DNA of 5,882 nucleotides from Desulfurococcales archaeon (GTDB taxonomy: Archaea; Thermoproteota; Thermoprotei_A; Sulfolobales; Desulfurococcaceae): contig JAMOPC010000483.1 in assembly GCA_027064845.1 (NCBI GenBank), forward strand, positions 1 through 5,882, written 5' to 3'. The notes beneath the pieces are model-generated. The model saw only the letters and a list, made by a program, of their open reading frames with translations, made no database searches and was not told the origin of the DNA. The stretch's first letter is position 1. Every line of letters begins with the position of its first letter. Below are positions 1 through 5,492 of the stretch, one piece after another. A program made the translations under genes and the position numbers.

Positions 1-1
1 T

Positions 2-1474
2 GCCACAATTCTAATATTCGACTTCATTATTGGAGCATTCGTTGGAGTACTTTACGCTTCTGGCTCTATGCATGCATTAGCGAGAATTATTAGTAGAAAA
101 GTTAAGAGTGCAAGGGGATCGAGCTTTATAGGATGGCTTCTCGGAGTTCTGATATTCTTCGATGACTATACGAACACTATCGTTGTAGGAAACACTGCTA
201 GACCATTGACAGATAGGACCAGAGTTAGTAGAGAGCTATTAAGTTATATTGTTGACTCAACAGCAGCACCAGTAGCTGGATTGGCATTAGTATCGACTTG
301 GATAGGATACGAGGTTGGATTAATCAAGAATTCATTTCAGTCTCTAGCAGAGGAAGCTGCCAAGGGAGAAATAGCTTTTGCACCCGACATATCGCCTTAT
401 GCTGCATGGCTATCTTCTGTACCGTTTAGATTTTACTCTATACTAGCAATAATACTGGTACTGCTCGTAGTATTAACTAGGAGACACTTCGGACCAATGC
501 TCTCTGCCGAGCATAGAGCTGTTAGTACTGGTAAGGTTTTGAGAGATGGTGCAAAACCATTAATGCCTACAGAGACTGTTCTAGGTGAGCCCAGAACGAG
601 AAAGCAAACACCAGCATGGGTATTCGTAGTATCCGTTTTCCTACTAGTGTTTGTGACACTATTAGCGATGTGGTATACTGGTGCCGAATCCATTGGATAC
701 AAGAATGTTTGGTGGGAAGTGTCGTTTGGTGATGCATTGATGGAGGCTGATGCTGCTACAGCATTGCTCTGGGGGAGCTTCACAGCATATTTGTTCGCAT
801 TAGCAATGGCTCTAATTTACAAATCACTATCGTTCTCAGAGTCAATGGAGTATACTGTTAAGGGAATGTACTTAATGGTATACGCTAATGCTATCTTATT
901 ACTCGCATGGACTATTAAGAGCGCTGTAGACGCTGTTGGAACAGCTGATTATGTTGTGGGAGCAGCTATATCAGCAAAGGTTCCAGCACTATTAGTGCCC
1001 CTAGTAATATTCTTGACAGCAATGTTCATATCATTCACAACTGGCACCAGCTGGGGAACATTTGGTATAATGATGCCTCTAGCTATACCTATGGCTTGGA
1101 AACTAGCACTCATACAATACCCTGGATCCGCTGATATGGCTTATATCGTAACATATGCCTCGATAGCAGCTGTATTTTCGGGAGGTATCTTTGGAGACCA
1201 CTGTAGCCCGATAAGCGATACTACAATCATGTCCTCGATGTTTAGTGGAGCAGATCACATAGATCACGTGACAACACAGATACCATATGCTGTTCTAGCG
1301 GCTAGTGTAGGAATTGTATTGTACTTGATATATGCTGCTGGATTAACGACACCGATCATACTATTACCTATAGGAATAGTATTATTAATTATACTGCACA
1401 GAGTAATAAACGAGTTCTACTCCAAGAGAGCTAATTTACCACCAGTTGTACCCAACTACGTAGTAGAAGAATAA
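2..1474 (+). CDS. nhaC: NhaC-family Na+/H+ antiporter, 5'-truncated by window edge
   Basis: Polytopic inner-membrane antiporter of the NhaC group (COG1757-like), expected to exchange Na+ for H+, though some relatives exchange organic acids. The frame is open from base 2, so the ATG at 68 is internal. The 22 codons before it (ATILIFDFIIG...) are hydrophobic and continue a membrane helix. The visible part is 490 residues. Family signatures, numbered in this fragment, are FFDDYTNT (52-59) followed by GNTARPLTDR and IVDSTAAPVAG, then GTSWGTFG (from about 348) and GGIFGDHCSPISDTT (from about 394). The acidic and polar residues of these blocks are those conserved in the family. A hydrophilic loop lies around residues 160-205. 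The protein ends with a short polar tail, stop TAA. It converges on the CDF-like gene with a 40-base gap. The family call is secure; the transported ion pair is inferred. Confidence 0.92.
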   Translation, partial: ATILIFDFIIGAFVGVLYASGSMHALARIISRKVKSARGSSFIGWLLGVLIFFDDYTNTIVVGNTARPLTDRTRVSRELLSYIVDSTAAPVAGLALVSTWIGYEVGLIKNSFQSLAEEAAKGEIAFAPDISPYAAWLSSVPFRFYSILAIILVLLVVLTRRHFGPMLSAEHRAVSTGKVLRDGAKPLMPTETVLGEPRTRKQTPAWVFVVSVFLLVFVTLLAMWYTGAESIGYKNVWWEVSFGDALMEADAATALLWGSFTAYLFALAMALIYKSLSFSESMEYTVKGMYLMVYANAILLLAWTIKSAVDAVGTADYVVGAAISAKVPALLVPLVIFLTAMFISFTTGTSWGTFGIMMPLAIPMAWKLALIQYPGSADMAYIVTYASIAAVFSGGIFGDHCSPISDTTIMSSMFSGADHIDHVTTQIPYAVLAASVGIVLYLIYAAGLTTPIILLPIGIVLLIILHRVINEFYSKRANLPPVVPNYVVEE

Positions 1475-1490
1475 AGTTCTACACATAATT

Positions 1491-1498
1491 CCTTTTTT
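1491..1498 (+). terminator. T-run, possible archaeal terminator of nhaC
   Basis: A CC followed by six T residues lies 17 bases after the nhaC stop in the convergent gap. Oligo-T tracts on the coding strand are the usual intrinsic termination signal in archaea. A small perfect 5-bp inverted repeat (CAAAT-ACT-ATTTG, 1499-1511) follows rather than precedes the T-run, so it is not a bacterial-type terminator. No comparable T-run is seen for the opposing minus-strand transcript. Confidence 0.45.
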
Positions 1499-1514
1499 CA
1501 AATACTATTTGTTT

Positions 1515-2330
1515 TCAAAAGTCTATCTCTATACTAGCATCTACGCCAAGTTCCTCATATAGCTCCTTCTTCAAAGATCTAAGGATCTTAATAAGTTCAT
1601 CAATATCAATATCTCGTGGAATACTAACCTTTATATCGCCATGATACCTGCCAGGTTCGAGAAACCTTATTCTCGAACGTATAACTTTCAAACCATATTT
1701 CCCAACAACTTCATTGATCCTTCTAATCAAATCGCTTGAGGGAGCAGTATCAGATATTATAACTATTGCTTCAGAGAACGTCTCTTTTATCTCATAAAAG
1801 ATATAGAGAGTTAAGAGTACTGCACCAGTATAATCTATCAAATAACTTATCACCGCCCCACCTAAAGCAGCTAAGATCACAACAATGCTTTCAATCAGCT
1901 CACTAACCGTGAAAGCACTATACGTCTTAAAAATACCGCCTATTAGTCTAGCTACATATATTACTCCGAGATAAACAATGAATCCGAGCAGAGCAAAATA
2001 TACAGAATGCAGTGATACTGTGTAATGAGTACTGGTTAATAGCTCTGAAATAGCTATTCCAGCTACAAAGCTATAAGAAATCATGACCGCTATTTTGCCT
2101 CCAACACCTAGCCTATAATGGCCAAATGGATGATCGGTATCTGGAGGCATAGTACTCAATCTATAATAGTATAGTGTAAACAATAAAGCCGCTATATTTG
2201 CAAAACTAGTTAAAGCATCAACAAGCAAAGACCTTGAACCATATAGTAAACCCCCAATTATTTTTAACATTCCTCCTATCAGGGCTAAAAGAACTACAAG
2301 CACTAACAATATCGTTCTTTTACTCAGCAT
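1515..2330 (-). CDS. Cation diffusion facilitator (CDF)-like membrane protein lacking canonical metal-site residues
   Basis: A 271-residue protein with the CDF architecture: about six hydrophobic segments (near 6-29, 31-56, 76-98, 108-130, 140-163, 168-192), then a cytoplasmic ferredoxin-like domain (about 194-271). Family marks are GSRSLLVDA (31-39), DTDHPFGHYR (64-73) and SDTAPS (193-198). CDF proteins normally export Zn2+, Fe2+, Mn2+ or Co2+. In known members the transport site uses D/H-x3-D in helix 2 and H-x3-D in helix 5. Here the aligned positions read T41/N45 and, by my hand alignment, L145/I149. The histidine usually seen in the C-terminal domain is also not evident. Metal transport is therefore doubtful. 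The start is ATG, with AGGTGA three bases upstream and an in-frame TGA two codons upstream that rules out extension. It lies 25 bases after the upstream gene on the same strand and is probably co-transcribed. Confidence 0.85.
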   Translation of the reverse strand: MLSKRTILLVLVVLLALIGGMLKIIGGLLYGSRSLLVDALTSFANIAALLFTLYYYRLSTMPPDTDHPFGHYRLGVGGKIAVMISYSFVAGIAISELLTSTHYTVSLHSVYFALLGFIVYLGVIYVARLIGGIFKTYSAFTVSELIESIVVILAALGGAVISYLIDYTGAVLLTLYIFYEIKETFSEAIVIISDTAPSSDLIRRINEVVGKYGLKVIRSRIRFLEPGRYHGDIKVSIPRDIDIDELIKILRSLKKELYEELGVDASIEIDF

Positions 2331-2355
2331 ACCTCACCTAACTAATAAATAAGGT

Positions 2356-2985
2356 TTAAGTATAATCAAATATGCTCTTTTGCTTCTCCTTACTCTTCTT
2401 AATCATCTCTTCCAATGACTTGAGTTTCTCAATAACTTCTTTCGGTGGAACAACTTTTCCTTTAGTAATTAGTTCTCTGAAGAAAGAATCTCTAACGGGC
2501 TCGTAAACATATTTATAGAACTTCTGGGGATCGCGGAGAATATAGTCTGGGAAACTTGAAACATATTCGAGAGCAACTTTCCAAGCTTTCTCTGGATCTA
2601 GGAGTGGTTTAAGCTTCTTAGTTACTTGTCTATCGTAATCTATGGGTAACTGCTCCTGATCACCGATCATATAGTAGCCTCTGGGAGAAACAGCTATACA
2701 CTCGCCAAGAACCTCTACATATCCCTCCGGGCACTTAACACTACCAACGCCTCTAGCTTGTCTCCTAAGAGCTTCTTCAACTCTCATAAGCCTAATAGGC
2801 CATTTATGAGGACCATAGTATTTTGCCCATGCATAAAAGATTGCTCTATTCAAACCAAAACTCTTAGCCTTGTCAAGATCTTTGTGAAAAATATAATGCC
2901 TAGCTGCCTGTAATAAAGCCATCACCTGAAACCTTCCAATACCAAGTGCTTTAAGCTTCTTCTCTATATGCTCCTCGCTACTCAA
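2356..2985 (-). CDS. Uncharacterised archaeal protein, probably DUF2192 family
   Basis: A soluble protein of 209 residues with no signal peptide or membrane helix. It is rich in Lys, Arg and aromatic residues. The N-terminal half is helical (GIGRFQVMALLQAARHY, then FGLNRAIFYAWAKYYG). A middle segment has two cysteines in CPEGYVEVLGEC, and the tail is charged and lysine-rich (KKSKEKQKS). The overall pattern resembles the archaeal DUF2192 family as I recall it; no function is known and none is inferred. I chose the TTG at 2985-2983 as start because GAGGTG (2998-2993) sits 7 bases upstream. The longer version starting with TTG at 3003 would place that Shine-Dalgarno site inside the coding region. 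A TATA-like element lies further upstream. It leads the minus-strand unit with the CDF-like gene, which may hint at a membrane or metal role, but this is weak. Confidence 0.75.
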   Translation of the reverse strand: MSSEEHIEKKLKALGIGRFQVMALLQAARHYIFHKDLDKAKSFGLNRAIFYAWAKYYGPHKWPIRLMRVEEALRRQARGVGSVKCPEGYVEVLGECIAVSPRGYYMIGDQEQLPIDYDRQVTKKLKPLLDPEKAWKVALEYVSSFPDYILRDPQKFYKYVYEPVRDSFFRELITKGKVVPPKEVIEKLKSLEEMIKKSKEKQKSIFDYT

Positions 2986-2992
2986 AACAGTA

Positions 2993-2998
2993 CACCTC
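2993..2998 (-). promoter_or_regulatory. Shine-Dalgarno site deciding the TTG start at 2985
   Basis: On the minus strand this reads GAGGTG, a six-base match to the archaeal 16S anti-Shine-Dalgarno (core GGAGGTGATC), seven bases before TTG. It is inconsistent with the upstream TTG at 3003, which would lie 5' of the site. Confidence 0.7.
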
Positions 2999-3025
2999 GA
3001 CAAAAATAATAATACATTAATTACT

Positions 3026-3037
3026 CTTATACATATC
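3026..3037 (-). promoter_or_regulatory. TATA-like element for the DUF2192-CDF unit
   Basis: The minus strand reads GATATGTATAAG, an AT-rich TATA-like box. It is centred about 26-28 bases upstream of position 3004, which would give a transcript with a leader of roughly 20 bases carrying the Shine-Dalgarno site. The plus-strand reading CTTATACATATC is also TATA-like and could in principle serve the divergent nucleotidyltransferase gene, with a leader of about 25 bases. Assignment is by spacing only. Confidence 0.35.
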
Positions 3038-3083
3038 CCGACAAACTAACCCGGCACATACAATAGCAGTTGATGATGACCAT

Positions 3084-3689
3084 ATGTTCACAGCAATTAT
3101 CCTTGCTGGAGGAGAATCTAAGAGAATTAAACAATACAAACCACTAGTGAATCTCTGTGGGAAACCATTGATAGAACATGTTTTAGAAAAAATAATTGGA
3201 CATGCAGATAAAATCATTATTAGCATCAGGTACAGTAAGGATAGAGAGAAATTGTCAAGCTTCTTGAAAAATGATAGTATCATATATGTGGTTGATCATT
3301 TACGAAAAGGACCACTCACAGGAATATATACTAGTATAACTATGGTTGAAACAGACCAAGTATTAATACTACCATGCGATACACCGTTTATCTCGTGGAA
3401 GACTATAAATTATTTATTAAGCGAACTAATACAACCCTATGAAGCAGTTGTTTATAAATGGAGAAATGATTATTTAGAACCACTCATTAGTGCTCATAGT
3501 ACTAGTTCCCTAAGAAAAGCACTAGAGCACATGATAAGTAATAATATTTTTTCAGCTCATAAAATCTACAATTATTTATTAACCAAGTATTTAGTCATCG
3601 AAGATACTGTTAAAGATCCATATAAGGAGTTCTTTAATATTAATACTGTTGAAGATCTCATTCAAGCAGGGAAACTATGTTCTACGTAA
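3084..3689 (+). CDS. MobA-like nucleotidyltransferase (molybdenum cofactor guanylyltransferase or CobY-type)
   Basis: A 201-residue cytoplasmic GT-A fold NTP transferase. Visible motifs are LAGGESKR (7-14), the nucleotide-binding loop; K19-P20-L21; GPLTGI (76-81); PCDTPF (97-102), whose Asp should bind Mg2+; and NINTVEDL (185-192) near the end. The GPL-G and PCDTPF pair is characteristic of MobA, which joins GMP to molybdopterin. The KPL-x3-CGKPLI stretch (19-30) resembles CobY, the archaeal GTP:adenosylcobinamide-phosphate guanylyltransferase, and a Co/Ni importer operon follows. The usual RMG in the loop is RIK here, so the glycine is replaced by Lys16. Length fits either family. The start is the first ATG in an open frame; there is no strong Shine-Dalgarno (only TGATGAT upstream), suggesting a leaderless or short-leader transcript. 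The stop lies 68 bases before cbiM, which has its own promoter. Confidence 0.82.
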   Translation: MFTAIILAGGESKRIKQYKPLVNLCGKPLIEHVLEKIIGHADKIIISIRYSKDREKLSSFLKNDSIIYVVDHLRKGPLTGIYTSITMVETDQVLILPCDTPFISWKTINYLLSELIQPYEAVVYKWRNDYLEPLISAHSTSSLRKALEHMISNNIFSAHKIYNYLLTKYLVIEDTVKDPYKEFFNINTVEDLIQAGKLCST

Positions 3690-3707
3690 ATTTTACGAAT
3701 TTTGTGA

Positions 3708-3741
3708 ACGATAAGTATTTATATGGTGCACTTTTTATCGT
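3708..3741. promoter_or_regulatory. Inverted repeat ACGATAA-N20-TTATCGT flanking the cbiM TATA box
   Basis: Perfect 7-base arms at 3708-3714 and 3735-3741 enclose the TATA box of the Co/Ni transporter operon. The left arm sits at the BRE position and the right arm between TATA and the expected transcription start, as expected for a repressor operator. A second 8-base inverted pair, TTTTACGA (3691-3698) and TCGTAAAA (3738-3745), shares the right side. A metal-responsive regulator is an inference; the repeat itself is directly visible. Confidence 0.5.
3716..3726 (+). promoter_or_regulatory. TATA box of the cbiMNQO operon
   Basis: TATTTATATGG is a good archaeal TATA element. Its centre near 3722 predicts transcription starting about 3747-3750, at the GGGG just 8-11 bases before the cbiM ATG. 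This gives a nearly leaderless mRNA and supports the short cbiM start. Confidence 0.6.
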
Positions 3742-3757
3742 AAAAAGGGGCACCTCG

Positions 3758-4399
3758 ATGCATATACCAGACGGTTACCTTGATTCTACTTGGAGTATTG
3801 CAACATATATAGTGTCAGCAACATATATTGGTTATGCAATAAAGAAAGCAGAAATAACAAAGAATCTTGAGAGACTCTCCTTACTAACAGTATTAGCAGC
3901 AGGTATATTTGCTGCACAAATGCTTAATTGGCCACTACCCGGCGGGACAAGCTTGCACTTTGTTGGAGGAGCATTAGCAGGTATATTGCTTGGACCACTT
4001 TTTGGATCATTAACATTAGCACTAGTCGTCACTATACAATGTCTAGTATTCCATGACGGAGGCATAACAGCACTTGGAGCAAACATCTTGAATATGGCTA
4101 TAATAGATGTCTTAGTAGGATACACTATGTATAAGATAGTGTTGAAAGCCTTAGGGCCATCTACTAAGACTAGATTCATAGGAGGATTCATAGGAGGATG
4201 GCTTGGAATAACACTAGCAGGAATAGCATGCGGAGTAGAAATAGGGTTATCGCCTAGCTTCCCATACGGAGTATATATTACAGTACCTGTTATGGGTTTA
4301 TGGCATCTAGCACTAGGAGTAATAGAGGGAATAATTACTGGAATGGTAGTATCTTATCTCTCCATGAAGAACCCGGACATAATATTTTCTGAGAGGTGA
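3758..4399 (+). CDS. cbiM: Cobalt/nickel ECF transporter substrate-capture protein CbiM/NikM
   Basis: A 213-residue integral membrane S component of the group I energy-coupling-factor importer for Co2+ or Ni2+. It opens with MHIPDGYLD, the family hallmark. In structurally known relatives (NikM2) the metal is held by the Met1 amino group, His2 and His67, and this protein has M1, H2 and H67. Further conserved blocks are LNWPLPGGTSLH (56-67), GGALAGILLGP, and FHDGGITALGANILNM around 105-122. About six to seven hydrophobic helices fill the rest. The start is fixed by this N-terminal metal site. A longer frame back to 3677 would bury His2, overlap the previous gene and include the promoter. A TATA box lies about 35 bases upstream. 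The stop TGA overlaps the start region of the next gene. Co versus Ni cannot be decided from sequence alone. Confidence 0.93.
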   Translation: MHIPDGYLDSTWSIATYIVSATYIGYAIKKAEITKNLERLSLLTVLAAGIFAAQMLNWPLPGGTSLHFVGGALAGILLGPLFGSLTLALVVTIQCLVFHDGGITALGANILNMAIIDVLVGYTMYKIVLKALGPSTKTRFIGGFIGGWLGITLAGIACGVEIGLSPSFPYGVYITVPVMGLWHLALGVIEGIITGMVVSYLSMKNPDIIFSER

Positions 4400-4400
4400 T
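4393..4400 (+). promoter_or_regulatory. Shine-Dalgarno site overlapping the cbiM stop
   Basis: GAGGTGAT is an eight-base match to the archaeal anti-Shine-Dalgarno and contains the cbiM TGA stop. It favours TTG 4405 over GTG 4396 or ATG 4399 as the start of the small subunit and implies translational coupling. Confidence 0.6.
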
Positions 4401-4404
4401 GCTT

Positions 4405-4686
4405 TTGAAGAAGCACTGGATATTGATAATTCTCCTCATACTGATAAGTCCATTGTTCGGAGTCGTATTAGCAGATATGGTTGGATACCATGAACCCTTG
4501 GACGTAGCTGCCGAAAAACTGGGATTAAAAGACATTAGTGATGAGATAAACTGGTCACCATTTTATGACTATAGTGTCCCAGGACTAGACCCGATAACAG
4601 GATATATAGTATCCGGATTCATCGGTGTAGGTATAATTTACCTAATTGGCTCATTAATACAGCGAATAGCTGGTAAAAAACGATGA
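4405..4686 (+). CDS. Small CbiN/NikN-like subunit with divergent PDGLE-type domain
   Basis: A 93-residue protein with one N-terminal membrane helix (about 5-23), an extracytoplasmic segment and a second helix (about 66-86), ending RIAGKKR. This is the layout of the small N component that partners CbiM/NikM. The middle resembles the PDGLE domain: EPLDVAAEKLGL (30-41) aligns with the PDGLExVAExLG region, although the PDGLE pentapeptide itself is not kept. SPFYDYSVPGL (51-61) matches the domain's second block. The PDGLE type is commonly associated with nickel-type systems. Possible starts are GTG 4396, ATG 4399 and TTG 4405. I favour TTG because GAGGTGAT (4393-4400) is a near-perfect Shine-Dalgarno four bases before it and would overlap the other two. 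The stop overlaps cbiQ as ATGA. Assignment rests on layout and position more than on sequence identity. Confidence 0.78.
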   Translation: MKKHWILIILLILISPLFGVVLADMVGYHEPLDVAAEKLGLKDISDEINWSPFYDYSVPGLDPITGYIVSGFIGVGIIYLIGSLIQRIAGKKR

Positions 4687-5492
4687 GATATACCGAGAAA
4701 ATCCTTGAAGAAGCATCAATGGTTATAGAGGAAATAATTACGGAGAAGAATTTTTCCACAAAGGTGGACCCATTTATTGTAACAATTGTTTCTATCATAA
4801 TGGCTTTCCTAGTCGCCTTCACAAATAATTACATAATGATACTTTTCTCGTTACCAATACTAATTATGATATTTCTATTGTTATCAATAAAGAAGTCATA
4901 TTTTGTGAAAATACTATTTATCCTCTTATTATTAGGCATTATACCAGGAATTCCCATTATCTTCACAAATACAGGTTACATTAACAGTTTAAACGATCTA
5001 GTACTACAACCAACAAGTACTGGTTTAGAAAACTTTGTAGTTTTTGTATCAAGAGTAATTATTTCATCATTATTCTTCATACTCCCAATTATTGGTCTCG
5101 GCTGGTACGGTTTTCTAAAAAGTCTTTCAAGACTAAAGCCTTTACGTGTCTTTCTATCAATATTATCACTTGTAATAGTCATACTCCCTAGGATCATAAG
5201 GAATATGTTATCAATTATGTTTGCTAGAGAGGCAAGAGTTATAAGTAAGAACTATAGGGCACTATGGCGAACAATATCATCAACTGTTGGAGATACTATT
5301 ATAGTATCCCACGTATATGCAGGAAAGTTAGCTAAGGCAATAGCTGCAAGAACAATAACAAAAACGTATTTCTATGAAACTAATATGTGGAAACATAAAT
5401 ATAATTACATAGACTTAACGCTAATCCTAGGAACAATAACCTATATTACATTATATATACTGGTTGAGACATCATGGTTAAAACTCTGCTAG
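4683..5492 (+). CDS. cbiQ: Cobalt/nickel ECF transporter transmembrane component CbiQ
   Basis: A 269-residue membrane protein, the T (coupling) component that links the ATPase to the substrate-capture subunits. Hydrophobic helices appear near 30-48, 50-68, 74-94, 118-140, 157-175 and 243-262. Between the last helices lies the basic cytoplasmic region that contacts the ATPase through two short Ala-Arg-Gly-type coupling motifs. Here these are AREARV (181-186) and AAR-T (221-224), so the glycine of the classic ARG motif is absent in both. The N-terminus (residues 1-28) is acidic and cytoplasmic, ending with the family-like K-VDP stretch before the first helix. The ATG overlaps the preceding TGA by the ATGA arrangement, and the end overlaps cbiO by 19 bases, showing one operon. 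Family assignment rests on the order of genes, length, helix pattern and coupling region. Confidence 0.88.
   Translation: MRYTEKILEEASMVIEEIITEKNFSTKVDPFIVTIVSIIMAFLVAFTNNYIMILFSLPILIMIFLLLSIKKSYFVKILFILLLLGIIPGIPIIFTNTGYINSLNDLVLQPTSTGLENFVVFVSRVIISSLFFILPIIGLGWYGFLKSLSRLKPLRVFLSILSLVIVILPRIIRNMLSIMFAREARVISKNYRALWRTISSTVGDTIIVSHVYAGKLAKAIAARTITKTYFYETNMWKHKYNYIDLTLILGTITYITLYILVETSWLKLC

Noticed and set aside
68..70. ATG at 68 as the true start of the antiporter
   Set aside because: The frame stays open to the window edge and the upstream 22 codons encode a hydrophobic helix; the family is longer at its N-terminus.
1499..1511. CAAAT-ACT-ATTTG inverted repeat in the convergent gap, as a hairpin terminator
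   Set aside because: The stem is only five AT-rich base pairs, unlikely to be stable at high temperature, and it lies after the T-run.
3073..3079. ATGATGA, a perfect C box that could start a C/D-box guide RNA
   Set aside because: No CTGA D or D' box and no C' box occur within the next 60 bases, and the site runs directly into the nucleotidyltransferase coding sequence.
3690..3757. Cobalamin-type riboswitch upstream of cbiM
   Set aside because: The gap is too short and AT-rich, with no conserved B12-box-like segment, and the predicted transcript starts only about 10 bases before the gene.
3832..4191. 119-codon open frame on the minus strand
   Set aside because: It is antisense to conserved cbiM codons, has no start signal and a composition typical of a shadow frame. 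The same applies to the minus-strand frames at 433-783, 3017-3283, 4335-4535, 4619-4822, 4976-5197 and 5530-5763.
5064..5070. Minus-strand ATGATGA (C box-like) inside cbiQ
   Set aside because: No downstream CTGA on the minus strand at sRNA distance; a chance match inside a coding gene.
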